DNA of 64,000 nt from Roseomonas mucosa ATCC BAA-692 (GTDB lineage: Bacteria; Pseudomonadota; Alphaproteobacteria; Acetobacterales; Acetobacteraceae), in the NCBI RefSeq assembly GCF_000622225.1, contig NZ_JHWD01000001.1, forward strand, positions 124,001 to 188,000, in the 5' to 3' direction. The notes under the pieces were generated by a model. The model was not told where the DNA came from. It searched no databases and was given only the letters and a program-made list of their open reading frames with translations. Made by a program: the position numbers and the translations under genes. Of the stretch, positions 45,142 to 53,309 are shown piece by piece (position 1 is the first letter of the stretch; each line of letters starts with the position of its first letter).

Positions 45142-46398
45142 TTGAACCGACGAGCTTTCGCCTGGGCGCTCTACGACTGGGCGAACAGCGCCTTTCCCAC
45201 CATGGTCTCCACCTTCGTCATCGCCGCCTATTTCACCCAGGCCGTGGCGCCCGGTCCGGCGCAGGGACAGGCGATGTGGGGCTGGATGCAGAGCTCGGCG
45301 GCGGTGGCGATCGCGCTGCTCTCGCCCGTGCTGGGCGCCGTGGCGGATGCCGGGGGGCGGCGGCGCCTGCTGCTGGGCCTCTGCACGCTGCTGGCGGCGC
45401 TGCTGACGGCGCTGGTCTGGTTCGCCCGGCCCGACCCGTCCTGGACGCTGTGGCTGCTCGCCTGCGTCGGGGGCGCGACCGTGGCCTTCGAGGTCGGCAC
45501 CGTCTTCTACAACGCCATGCTGCCGCAGGTGGCGCCGCCGGAGCGGATCGGGCGGGTCTCGGGGCTGGCCTGGGGGTTGGGCTATGCCGGCGGGCTGGCC
45601 TGCCTCGCCCTGGCGCTGGTGCTGCTGATCCGGCCCGACCCGCCGCTCTTCGGGCTGGACAAGGCGAGCGCCGAGCCGGTGCGGGCGGCGGCGCTGCTGA
45701 CGGCGGCCTGGATGCTCGGCTTCGGTTGGCCGGTGCTGTTGGCCGTGCCGGACCCCAGGGGGCCACGCCCGGGCTGGGCCGCGGCGGCGCGCGGCGGGCT
45801 GGAGGAACTGGTCTCCGTGCTGCGCCGCCTGCCGCAGCGGCGGGACCTGTGGCGCTTCCTGCTGGCCAACATGCTCTACACCGATGGGCTGAACACGCTC
45901 TTCGCCTTCGGTGCCATCTTCGCCGCCGGGGTGCACGGCATGGCGATCCAGGAGATCCTGCTGTTCGGCATCGCCCTCAACGTCACGGCCGGGATCGGTG
46001 CGGCGGCGGGCGGGCTGGTGGACGACCGGCTGGGTTCGAAGCGGACGGTGCTGCTCTCGCTGGCCGCGCTGCTGCTGCTGAGCGCGGCGCTGGTCGTGGT
46101 GCCGTCCAAGCCGGCCTTCTGGGTTCTGGCACTGCTGCTGGGCCTGTTCTTCGGCCCCGCCCAGGCGTCCTCGCGCACGCTGCTGGCCCGGCTGGCGCCG
46201 CCCGGGGAGATGGCGGCGCATTTCGGCCTCTTCGCCCTGTCGGGCCGCATCACCGGCTTCCTCGGCCCCGCCGTGCTGGCGGCGGTGACCACGCTGACCG
46301 GCAGCCAGCGGCTCGGCATGGCGACCATCGGCGTGTTCCTGGGGCTGGGGGCGCTGATGCTGCTGAGCGTGCGGGCACCACGTCGCGCCAGGGGGTGA
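45142..46398 (+). CDS. MFS transporter, UMF1/Atg22-like family
   Basis: A 418-residue membrane transporter with about 12 hydrophobic segments. AFAWALYDWANSAFPTMVST is the family's N-terminal signature (YDWANSAF). SPVLGAVADAGGRRR is the MFS loop, and later come FEVGTVFYNAMLPQVAPPER and LFFGPAQASSRTLLARLAPP. Its substrate is unknown. The start is TTG 45142, with GGGGAAGTGG just upstream. It lies 82 bases after the glutamate dehydrogenase and is followed by the second structured repeat. Confidence 0.88.
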   Translation: MNRRAFAWALYDWANSAFPTMVSTFVIAAYFTQAVAPGPAQGQAMWGWMQSSAAVAIALLSPVLGAVADAGGRRRLLLGLCTLLAALLTALVWFARPDPSWTLWLLACVGGATVAFEVGTVFYNAMLPQVAPPERIGRVSGLAWGLGYAGGLACLALALVLLIRPDPPLFGLDKASAEPVRAAALLTAAWMLGFGWPVLLAVPDPRGPRPGWAAAARGGLEELVSVLRRLPQRRDLWRFLLANMLYTDGLNTLFAFGAIFAAGVHGMAIQEILLFGIALNVTAGIGAAAGGLVDDRLGSKRTVLLSLAALLLLSAALVVVPSKPAFWVLALLLGLFFGPAQASSRTLLARLAPPGEMAAHFGLFALSGRITGFLGPAVLAAVTTLTGSQRLGMATIGVFLGLGALMLLSVRAPRRARG

Positions 46399-46432
46399 GG
46401 ACGGCGCTTTTCCCGGTGGTTCCGGCTTCGGA

Positions 46433-46790
46433 CGTTGCGCTTCGTGGCCGGTCGCCGGGGGAGAGGCGCTGCCTCTCCACCCGGAACCCCCTCTCCGCCG
46501 GGGACCGGAGCCGGTTCCCGGACCCCGCCGGGCTTTCGTGGGTTCTGCGTGGTGGCCGTCAGTCTGCGGGTTGATCCCTGGGAACAGGTAGAAAGGCGGG
46601 ATTCCCGAAAAAAAGAAAGACACCTTGTCCGCTCTCATGGCACCGGCAGTCCGCCGGAGAGCCTGGCTCTCCGGCGCGATCCGGCATCAGCGAGCGCCAA
46701 CGAACCGGGTCCAGGGCCCGCAGGGTCCTGGCGGATAGGGGGTCCGGGGGAAAGGCAGCGCCTTTCACCCGGGACAGCGCAACGCCGGAC
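46433..46790 (+). repeat. structured intergenic repeat, copy B
   Basis: About 358 bases matching 32867-33220 in the same orientation. Identical blocks include GTGGTGGCCGTCAG, GCGGGTTGATCCCTGGG and a 36-base block around GGGTCCAGGGCCC. Stems are kept although loops and some paired bases differ (GAGAGGC-GCT-GCCTCTC; GCCGGAGAGC-CTG-GCTCTCCGGC). Left end CGTTGCGC and right end GCGCAACG are exact inverted repeats. It lies between the MFS gene and the YjbF-like gene. Confidence 0.87.
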
Positions 46791-46843
46791 ACAAGACGTG
46801 ACCGGCGTTCCGGAGGATCTCCACGCGGCCGGAATAACAACCT

Positions 46844-47503
46844 ATGGTCACAATCATGCGATTCCTCCTCGCGCTTCCGCTCCTGCTGCTCGCCGCCTGT
46901 GGCGACACTGTGATGGCTGACCTCATGCGTCCTGTCCTCGGCGGTCCGGCGGCGGACGATCCGGCCGGGGAGGCGATGCCGCGCAGCCGCCTGCCCGCCC
47001 CGGCGGGGGACGGCTTGCCGGCCGAGCCGGCGCTGTCGGTGCGGCAGGGCTCGCGCCGGGTGGTGGCGGTGATGATCGAGGAGAATGGCGAACGGCGGCT
47101 GTGGCGCAGCCCGGACGGGCTGGTGGTCGCGACGGACGGGGCACGGGTGACGGCGACGGCAGGAACCCGGACCTATCTGGCCGCCACGCGGCTGGACGGG
47201 CCGGACCCGCTGGACGATCCGACGGCGCTGGCGGAACGCCCGGCCACGCTGCGCCGCTGGGTGGACCTGATGCGCCCCGACCGCTCGCCAGACCACATGC
47301 GCTTCGGCCTGGGCCTGGAATGCCGGCTGCGGGCGGCGCGGAGCGGGGAGGCGCTGTTGGTGGAGGAACGCTGCGGCGGCGGCGCGTCCTTCACCAACCG
47401 CTACTGGGCGGTGCCGGAAACCGGGGCGATCTGGCGTTCCGAGCAATGGGTCGGGGAGGAGCGCCCGATGGTGATCGAGGTCCTCACGCCGCCCGCCAGC
47501 TGA
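46844..47503 (+). CDS. YjbF/GfcB-like outer-membrane lipoprotein
   Basis: A 219-residue lipoprotein. MRFLLALPLLLLAACGD gives a signal peptide and lipobox (L-A-A-C). The rest is a beta-rich domain with RRLWRSPDGLVVATDGARV, AATRLDGPDP and ECRLRAARSG, resembling YjbF/GfcB proteins of capsule and exopolysaccharide loci. The assignment is by pattern and place only. ATG 46844 has GGAATAAC upstream; ATG 46856 is equally possible. Its 3' end overlaps the convergent WecA-like gene by 20 bases. Confidence 0.68.
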   Translation: MVTIMRFLLALPLLLLAACGDTVMADLMRPVLGGPAADDPAGEAMPRSRLPAPAGDGLPAEPALSVRQGSRRVVAVMIEENGERRLWRSPDGLVVATDGARVTATAGTRTYLAATRLDGPDPLDDPTALAERPATLRRWVDLMRPDRSPDHMRFGLGLECRLRAARSGEALLVEERCGGGASFTNRYWAVPETGAIWRSEQWVGEERPMVIEVLTPPAS

Positions 47504-48542
47504 GCCCTGCCCGCCGCACCCGCCGCGCCACCAGGAACAGCCAGCCGAGCTGCACCAGCAGGGCCGGCAGCAGGACCAGCGGCTTGGCCCAGGGCGCGAG
47601 ATACAGGAAGAGCAGCGCGAGCAGGCCCTGGAAGACGGCGAAGCCCCAATGGGCGGCGGCGATCCGGGCAGTCGGCATGCCGGCGCGCTGGGCCATCTGG
47701 TACAGGTGGGTGCGGTGCGCCTGGGCCACGCGCTCGCCCATCGCCATGCGGCGCAGCAGGGTGAAGCCGCTGTCGAAGAGCAGGGCGAAGAGCAGCAGCG
47801 GCACGATCAGGAAGGAGACCTGGGTGTATTCGAAGCGGGCGGCGGCCACGGCCAGCACCGCCATCATGAAGCCCAGGAACTGCGAGCCGACATCGCCCAT
47901 GAAGATGCGCGCCGGGGTGAGGTTGAAGGGCAGGAAGCCCAGCAGTCCGGCGGCGAGGAAGAGCGCCGCGGCATAGACGAACCAGCCGCCCAGCAGCGCC
48001 GCGATGCCGCAGAGGGCGATGGAGGCGACCAGGAGGGAGCCGCCGACGAGGCCGTCCAGCCCGTCCATGAAGTTCACCGCGTTGGTGCAGGCAAGGATCC
48101 AGAACAGGGTCAGCACCGGGCCGAGGGGCCCCAGCTCCACCAGCCCGATCTGCGGCAGGGCCAGGCGCTGCACCACCAGGCCGCAGGCCATGGCCACCAT
48201 GGCAGCCCCCGCCTGGGCAGCGAGCTTGAGGGAGAAGCGGAAGTTCACCACGTCGTCGGCCAGGGAAACGGCGGCAATGGCCACCGCCGCCAGGATCACG
48301 CCGACGAACTGGGGATCGGCGATGCGGGCGTATTGCGCACCCGAATAGAGCACGACCATCCCCGCCACGAAGGCCGCCACCACGCCGACGCCGCCGCCGC
48401 GGGGTGTCGGCACCACATGGGCGGAGCGGGCATTGGGCCGGTCGAGGATGGGGAAGGCGATCATTCCCCGGACCAGCACGGCCGAGAGGAGGGCGAGCAT
48501 CGCGGCGAAGCCGAGGTGCTGGAGGAAGGCTTGGAACTGCAT
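47484..48542 (-). CDS. WecA/MraY-family polyprenyl-phosphate GlcNAc-1-phosphate transferase
   Basis: A 352-residue inner-membrane transferase with about ten hydrophobic segments. It shows NARSAHVVPTPRGGGVGVVA, the catalytic aspartates in VSLADDVVNFRFSLKLAAQ, NAVNFMDGLDGLVGGSL, and NLTPARIFMGDVGSQFLGF. The final cytosolic loop has AQAHRTHLYQ (H-x-x-H-type motif). It moves a sugar-1-phosphate to undecaprenyl phosphate, and the donor is probably UDP-GlcNAc. It would be a second initiating enzyme besides the PglC-like protein at 18625-19290. It is followed 27 bases upstream by an FkbM methyltransferase on the same strand. Confidence 0.88.
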   Translation of the reverse strand: MQFQAFLQHLGFAAMLALLSAVLVRGMIAFPILDRPNARSAHVVPTPRGGGVGVVAAFVAGMVVLYSGAQYARIADPQFVGVILAAVAIAAVSLADDVVNFRFSLKLAAQAGAAMVAMACGLVVQRLALPQIGLVELGPLGPVLTLFWILACTNAVNFMDGLDGLVGGSLLVASIALCGIAALLGGWFVYAAALFLAAGLLGFLPFNLTPARIFMGDVGSQFLGFMMAVLAVAAARFEYTQVSFLIVPLLLFALLFDSGFTLLRRMAMGERVAQAHRTHLYQMAQRAGMPTARIAAAHWGFAVFQGLLALLFLYLAPWAKPLVLLPALLVQLGWLFLVARRVRRAGLSWRAA

Positions 48543-48569
48543 CAGGGCCGGTGGGTCAGAGGAGTCGGG

Positions 48570-49319
48570 TCAAGGGAGGAGGCGCCCGGGTTCCAGGCTC
48601 GCGTAGATGTCGCCGCTGTTGGCCGTCTGTGGCAGGGCATCGAGCCAGCCGGCCATCTCCGCCGCGCCGCGTGGCCGGGGGAAGAGGAAGCGGGTTTCCT
48701 CCCCGAGACAGGCATTGAAGCGGTAGGGGCCGAGGGCCGCCAGCCGTTGGAGGCAGCGGCGCGCGACGTCGCGCTGGATGGTGGTGAACTCGAAGCTCAG
48801 GCCGCGCAGGGGCCGGCTCAGCCCGGCCAGGGCCTCGGCTTCGTAGCCCTCGACATCCAGCTTGGCGAAATGCGGCAGGCCGTGCCGGGCGATCAGCGCA
48901 TCGAGCGTGGTGACCGGGCGGCGGAGCGTGCCGTCCCAGCGCTGTCCCTCCCAGCCCTCGGCATCGCGGGCGGCGGCGACAAAATCGGCGGAAGCGGTGG
49001 CCACGGTGGGGTTGGCGCTGTTCAGGTGCAACTCGGCCTCGCCCTCTGCCGCGCCGACCAGGGCGGCCAGCACGGCGACGCCGGGATCGGCACGGAAGAG
49101 CAGGCGCAGCAGCCGGGCGAGGCGCGGCTGCGGCTCCACGGCCAGGGCGCGGGCGCCGAGGCGGCGGAAGCTCGCCGTGCGGTCGCCGACATGGGCGCCG
49201 AGGTCGAAGCCCAGCTCGCCGGGGCCGAGGAAGCGGCGCAGATGCGCGTCCAGCGCCGCCGCCCGGCCCGGGGCGTAGTAGGTCCGCAGCGAGCGGCCGA
49301 TCGCCGCGGCCTGTGTCAT
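48570..49319 (-). CDS. FkbM family methyltransferase
   Basis: A 249-residue SAM-dependent methyltransferase. LGFDLGAHVGDRTASFRRLG is the SAM-binding motif, and ALAVEPQPRLARLLRLLF, TTLDALIARHGLPHFAKLDV and EGYEAEALAGLSRPL follow the FkbM pattern. Members O-methylate sugars or polyketides. ATG 49319 overlaps the stop of the VOC gene by four bases. Being next to the WecA-like gene, it may methylate an envelope glycan; that is inference. Confidence 0.85.
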   Translation of the reverse strand: MTQAAAIGRSLRTYYAPGRAAALDAHLRRFLGPGELGFDLGAHVGDRTASFRRLGARALAVEPQPRLARLLRLLFRADPGVAVLAALVGAAEGEAELHLNSANPTVATASADFVAAARDAEGWEGQRWDGTLRRPVTTLDALIARHGLPHFAKLDVEGYEAEALAGLSRPLRGLSFEFTTIQRDVARRCLQRLAALGPYRFNACLGEETRFLFPRPRGAAEMAGWLDALPQTANSGDIYASLEPGRLLP

Positions 49320-50200
49320 CCGTGGCGGTCCGCGGCGCGGAAGGCAACGGCGACGCCGCCGGCCGCTTCGGGCGGGACGGTGAGGCCGAGCGGGGTTTCC
49401 GTGGCGATGCCGGCGAGGATGCGCCGGGCGGCGGCGTTGCCGTCGCCGGTCAGCACGGTGATGGCGGCGTGGAAGGGCAGGGAGGGCGGTTCCACACCGG
49501 GGAGCAGGGTCTCCAGCGCCGCCACCGGCAGGATGCGGACGCGCGTCTCGGCAAGGGGAAGGACGTAGCCGCCCGCCGGGTCGGGTTCCAGCGGCAGGCC
49601 GGCGAGGCGGGACAGGCACGCGGCGCTTTCGGCGGGCTTCTCGGCCACCAGGATGCTTTCGGCCAGGGCCACGGCCTCGTTGGGGTGGTCGAGCCAGCGT
49701 GCCTGCCACAGAAGCTCCGGCGTCAGGTGCTCGATGAGTTGGACACGGCCTTCCGGCGCATCCGGCAGCGGCACGCGGGCGAAGCGGGCGCGGGGCCCCT
49801 CGGGATCGTCCACCGGGCGTTCCAGCATCGCCACGTCGCGGATGTCGAGCCCGGCGCGGCGCAGGCGCGGCAGGTTGGCGGCGGCATCCCCGGTGCCGAG
49901 CGCCAGGATGTGCATCCCCACGTAGCGGTCGAGGAAACGCCCCAGCCCGTTATCCGGCAGGGCGGGGTCGAGGATCGCCAGCAGTTCCAGGTAGCCCCGG
50001 CGCAGCATGGCGCAGCGGTTGCCGGTGGCCAGCGGCTCCGCCGGACCGCCGGGCATGCGGGGGGCGGATTGCCGGGCGATGGGGGTCAGGGCGAAGCCCA
50101 GCCGCTCCCACTGGGCCCAGAGGGCGGGGCCGTCGCGGGTGCAGACGCCGATATGGTCGAGGTCCGAGGCGGTGCCGGCACCGCCGGTGCTGCCGTTCAA
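49316..50200 (-). CDS. VOC-family (glyoxalase-like) protein
   Basis: About 294 residues. ASDLDHIGVCTRDGPALWAQ and LRRGYLELLAILDPALPDNG show a glyoxalase_3-type VOC fold. RVQLIEHLTPELLWQARWLD and HPNEAVALAESILVAEKPAE continue the pattern of this group of unknown substrate. I chose TTG 50200 because its TTGA overlaps the GST stop by four bases, a common coupling form in this window. ATG 50230 would add ten residues but lies on an unsuitable ribosome site. Confidence 0.75.
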   Translation of the reverse strand: MNGSTGGAGTASDLDHIGVCTRDGPALWAQWERLGFALTPIARQSAPRMPGGPAEPLATGNRCAMLRRGYLELLAILDPALPDNGLGRFLDRYVGMHILALGTGDAAANLPRLRRAGLDIRDVAMLERPVDDPEGPRARFARVPLPDAPEGRVQLIEHLTPELLWQARWLDHPNEAVALAESILVAEKPAESAACLSRLAGLPLEPDPAGGYVLPLAETRVRILPVAALETLLPGVEPPSLPFHAAITVLTGDGNAAARRILAGIATETPLGLTVPPEAAGGVAVAFRAADRHG

Positions 50201-50853
50201 CCCAGGTTCTCGTATTTCGGCAGCAGCCATTCCTTCGGCTCGGCAGCGGCCTCGGCATACCAGCGCTCCATCAGCGGGTGGCGGCGCACGGCCTCCAGAT
50301 AGGCGAGGGAGCGGGGGGAGAGTTCCGGCCTGTAGGTCAGGAAGCGGGCGACCACCGGGGCGTACATCGCATCCGCCGCACCGAATTCGGGGCCGAACAG
50401 GAACGGGCCGCTCTGGTCGATGAGGCATTCCGCCCAGACCGCCTCGATCCGGGCGATGTCGGCCAGGCTCTCCGGATTGCGGCCGAGGCCGGCATAGTCA
50501 CGGCCCAGGTTCATCGGCATGGCGATGCGCATGGCGCGGAAGCCGGCATGCATCTCCGCCGCCACGGAGCGGGCCTGGGCGCGCGCCACGCGGTCGGCGG
50601 GCCAGAGGGCGGGGCTCTGCTCGGCGCAGTATTCCAGGATGGCGAGGCTTTCCCAGATGCGGGCGCCGCGATGCTCCAGATAGGGCACGAGCCCGGCCGG
50701 GGTGGCCTCGTGGATGGCCGCCGTCCCGCCGCCGCCGGCGAGGGGGATCACCACCTCCTCCACCTTCAGCCCGGCGAGATGCACGCCGAGCCAGCCGCGC
50801 AGGCTCCAGGAGGAGTAGCGCTTGGTGCCGATGACGAGGCGGCCTTCGGACAT
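50197..50853 (-). CDS. glutathione S-transferase family protein
   Basis: A 218-residue thioredoxin-fold-plus-helical protein. RLVIGTKRYSSWSLRGWLGV is the N-terminal domain with the SSWS region that supplies the catalytic Ser. GLVPYLEHRGARIWESLAIL (cis-Pro and the E-S glutathione contact) and FGPEFGAADAMYAPVVARFL belong to the GST family. ATG 50853 has GGGAG upstream. It lies 13 bases after the flavoprotein gene and is coupled to the VOC gene, suggesting a small detoxification operon. Confidence 0.88.
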   Translation of the reverse strand: MSEGRLVIGTKRYSSWSLRGWLGVHLAGLKVEEVVIPLAGGGGTAAIHEATPAGLVPYLEHRGARIWESLAILEYCAEQSPALWPADRVARAQARSVAAEMHAGFRAMRIAMPMNLGRDYAGLGRNPESLADIARIEAVWAECLIDQSGPFLFGPEFGAADAMYAPVVARFLTYRPELSPRSLAYLEAVRRHPLMERWYAEAAAEPKEWLLPKYENLG

Positions 50854-50866
50854 AGGACTGGCTCCC

Positions 50867-51892
50867 TTATTCCGCCGGAACGGCGGCGACACCCTTGCTG
50901 GTGGAGTACTCGAAATGCAGCGCCTCGCCAGGGAAGACGCGGCCATGCGCGGCATGGGCGGCGACGGCGGCCTCGGCGAAGCCCTGCAGGATCAGCTTGA
51001 GCTTGCCAGGGTAGGTGGCAATGTCGCCGATCGCGTGGACGCCGGGGATGCTGGTTTCCATCGTCGCCGGGTCCACCGCGACATGGGTCTTCTCCAGCCC
51101 CAGTCCCCATTCGGCGATGGGGCCGAGCTCCATGGCGAGGCCGAAGAAGGCCAACAGGTGATCGGCCTCCACGTCGCACTCCTCCCCCTTCAGGGTCGCG
51201 AGGGTGACATGGGTGAGCGTCCGCCCGTCGCCCTTCAGCCCGTGCAGCTGGTAGGGGATGGCCATCTCGATCTCGCCCCGCGCGGCGGCTTCCTCCATCT
51301 GGGAGACGCTTTCCGGCGCGGCGCGGAACTTGGGGCGGCGGTGGACGAAGGTGACCTTGGCCGCCACCTGCTTCAGCGACAGGGCCCAGTCCACGGCGGA
51401 ATCGCCGCCGCCGGCGATCACCACGCGCTTGCCGCGGAAATCCTCGCGCCGGGCGACGAAGTAGCGGACGGCGCCGCCAGCCTCATAGCCCTCCAGCCCG
51501 GCCAAAGGCGGGCGGTTGGGGCCGAAGGCGCCGGCCCCGGCGGCCAGGATCACTGCCCTAGCCACCACCGTGTCGCCGGCGCTGGTGCCGAGGACGAGGT
51601 GCTCGCCCTCCCGCACCAGGCTCTCGACCCGACGGCCGAGGAGATAGGTGGGGGTGAAGGGGCGCGCCTGTTCCTCCAGCCGGTCGATCAGCTCGCCGGC
51701 CGGGATGCGGGGAAAGGCGGGAATGTCGAAGATCGGCTTCTCGGGGTAGAGCGCCGTGCACTGGCCGCCGATGGCATCCAGCGTGTCGATCACCGTACAG
51801 CGCATCTTCAGCATGCCGCACTCGAACACGGCGAACAGGCCGGCGGGCCCTGCCCCGATGACGGCGACGTCGGTCTCGATGCGCGCGGCCAT
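50867..51892 (-). CDS. ferredoxin/flavodoxin-NADP+ reductase, thioredoxin-reductase-like
   Basis: A 341-residue FAD protein. The N-terminal DVAVIGAGPAGLFAVFECGM binds FAD, and VVIAGGGDSAVDWALSLK binds NADPH. IDTLDAIGGQCTALYPEKP and GVHAIGDIATYPGKLKLILQ are features of the TrxR-like ferredoxin-NADP reductases (YumC/CT1512 group). The redox-active C-x-x-C of true thioredoxin reductase is absent. ATG 51892 is supported by GGGGAG six bases upstream. It supplies or withdraws electrons for ferredoxin; partner unknown. Confidence 0.88.
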   Translation of the reverse strand: MAARIETDVAVIGAGPAGLFAVFECGMLKMRCTVIDTLDAIGGQCTALYPEKPIFDIPAFPRIPAGELIDRLEEQARPFTPTYLLGRRVESLVREGEHLVLGTSAGDTVVARAVILAAGAGAFGPNRPPLAGLEGYEAGGAVRYFVARREDFRGKRVVIAGGGDSAVDWALSLKQVAAKVTFVHRRPKFRAAPESVSQMEEAAARGEIEMAIPYQLHGLKGDGRTLTHVTLATLKGEECDVEADHLLAFFGLAMELGPIAEWGLGLEKTHVAVDPATMETSIPGVHAIGDIATYPGKLKLILQGFAEAAVAAHAAHGRVFPGEALHFEYSTSKGVAAVPAE

Positions 51893-52150
51893 CCCTGTCT
51901 CCCCAATTCCCATTGATACGGGCCAGTCCGGGGCTGGGTGATACAGGCAAGCGCGCCGCGGTCAAAGCCGCCTGCCGGCGACGGGCGGAAATTAGCGCCT
52001 GCGCGGGAGGGATGGACGGGGCGTTGTGCGGGGAATGGGAAAGGCCGGGCTGGGCGCGAGGCCCGCCGGGTGGCCCGGATCGCGAAAAACCCGGTTAAGG
52101 GAAGATCCGGTGGGGGAAGATCCGGGGCGAGAGGGGAAACCCGCTGAGGG
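51893..52150. other. gene-free spacer
   Basis: About 260 GC-rich bases between the flavoprotein start and a small-protein stop. A short direct repeat GGAAGATCCGG occurs at about 52100 and 52114. No promoter or gene can be assigned. Confidence 0.3.
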
Positions 52151-52312
52151 TCAGCCCATGATCTCGCGCACGATGCGGCGAATTTCCTCGCTGCTCAGGC
52201 CGGAAGCCTCCGGGCGCGCCGGCAGGGAAGGGGTGGAAGCCAGGGCCGCCGGGAAGGGCAGGCTGGCGGTGACGGCCAGATGGCCGGAATGATTATGAGA
52301 AGGCGTATTCAT
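52151..52312 (-). CDS. 53-residue small protein, unknown function
   Basis: A short frame with a strong ribosome site: AAAGGA, five bases, then ATG 52312. It encodes MNTPSHNHSGHLAVTASLPF, a Pro/Ala-rich middle, and ends with an amphipathic helix LSSEEIRRIVREIMG before TGA at 52151. The helix (E-E-I-x-x-I-V-x-E-I-M) resembles docking helices. I do not recognise it. The surrounding 400 upstream bases have no other gene and probably contain its promoter. Confidence 0.6.
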   Translation of the reverse strand: MNTPSHNHSGHLAVTASLPFPAALASTPSLPARPEASGLSSEEIRRIVREIMG

Positions 52313-52712
52313 GGTATTCCTTTGGCCGCGGCCTCCGGGATCGGAGCCGTTCGGTGCTGATTTCGAAGATTAACGTGGAGAATGGCCCGAAGTCGGTGAC
52401 TTCATGATGAAGATCGTCATCCGTCATCGCGGGCGAAGCCAGCAAGAAAGGGGGAGACGATCAATCAGGCGGCCTTCGCCTGGAAGAATGTCACTGGAAC
52501 GATGTTGGCGTTAGGGACCGGGTTGGCGTGGTGGCCGCGTGACGGCTGTCACATGCGGCGGCCGGAAAGCCTCGGTCACGGCTGGTTGCCGCTCCAGTGT
52601 TGCGGAGGGAGGCCGTAGCCCCCTCTGCCGTCGCCGCCACCATCCCCGCGGCCGGCATGGCCGGCGGATGCGGGGAGTGGCCGCCGGGACCTTGCGGTCC
52701 CGTCACGCCCGT
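52313..52712. other. gene-free region between the small protein and the cold-shock gene
   Basis: About 400 bases. The part next to the small gene (52320-52500) is less GC-rich and probably carries its promoter; no boxes can be fixed. An open stretch reading PNANIVPVTFFQAKAA on the minus strand has no start codon. Nothing else was found. Confidence 0.35.
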
Positions 52713-52919
52713 TCAGGCGCGCTTCAGGTTGCCGGCCGAGACCTTGCCCTGATTGCCGCGCTGCATCTCGAACTCGAGCTTGTCGCCCTCGTTCAGGTTG
52801 CCGATTCCAGAGCGCTCAACGTCGGAGATGTGGACGAACACATCCTTGGAGCCATCATCCGGCTGGATGAAGCCATAGCCCTTAGTTGCGTTGAACCACT
52901 TAACAGTGCCGGTTGCCAT
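52713..52919 (-). CDS. cspA: CspA-family cold-shock protein
   Basis: A 68-residue single OB-fold RNA/DNA chaperone. TGTVKWFNATKGYGFIQPDD contains RNP1 (K-G-Y-G-F-I), and DVFVHISDVE contains RNP2 (V-F-V-H-I). The length is normal for the family. ATG 52919 is followed by the canonical M-A-T-G-T-V-K-W-F start. The upstream 200 or so bases are relatively AT-rich without a gene, consistent with the long 5' leader that controls cold-shock mRNAs. The gene stands alone. Confidence 0.94.
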   Translation of the reverse strand: MATGTVKWFNATKGYGFIQPDDGSKDVFVHISDVERSGIGNLNEGDKLEFEMQRGNQGKVSAGNLKRA

Positions 52920-53170
52920 GGTGTTTTCCGATCCTTGGCAGAAATCCCCGCCGCGCAGACATGCACGGCGGACCAAGCCTTTGGAAAGGATGCAGACACC
53001 AGGCTCGGCGCTCCGTCACGAGCTCGGAGAGCAGGCCGAACCAAACACTTGATGGGCCATAGAGTGGGGAAGTGCATCCCTGAAAACAAGAGGAGATTGC
53101 GAAGATAGCAGCGGCATGGGGTGATCCGGAGAACGATTCGATGCACAATCAAGAGGTTAAGTACCTATTA
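52920..53170 (-). promoter_or_regulatory. probable long 5' leader and promoter of the cold-shock gene
   Basis: A gene-free 250 bases with moderate AT content upstream of cspA. Cold-shock genes typically have a long structured leader; this is the only basis for the call. Specific boxes cannot be fixed. Confidence 0.4.
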
Positions 53171-53184
53171 TCACGAATTCGTGA
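53171..53184. promoter_or_regulatory. perfect 14-base palindrome
   Basis: TCACGAATTCGTGA, between the divergent cspA and ohrR genes. It is likely an operator for a dimeric regulator. The same arms, separated by ten bases, occur at 2853-2874. Confidence 0.5.
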
Positions 53185-53236
53185 CTTCTGGTGTGGCTTG
53201 GCAGAGATGGGAGCAGGTCACGGATGGTAGAGCTCG

Positions 53237-53290
53237 CATTTCATTGAGAAAGATTTCATTGCACACAACTATATATTGCTCCAAATGAAT
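53237..53290 (+). promoter_or_regulatory. AT-rich promoter/operator region of ohrR
   Basis: TTTCATTG occurs as a direct repeat (from about 53239 and 53254). It is followed by GCACACAACTATATATTGC and CAAATGAAT, the inverse of the repeat arm. OhrR proteins usually repress their own gene and ohr from such AT-rich sites. Exact operator limits are not known. Confidence 0.45.
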
Positions 53291-53309
53291 CCTTCGATGG
53301 AGGTGCGGC

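Noticed and set aside
46435-46920. 161-residue frame inside repeat copy B, and a matching frame in copy A
   Set aside because: The similarity follows from the DNA repeat; the frames consist of hairpin-coded Gly/Pro/Arg stretches without a ribosome site and differ in their ends.
52491-52706. 71-residue minus-strand frame downstream of the cold-shock gene
   Set aside because: Low-complexity, no ribosome site, and it starts directly after the cspA stop region.
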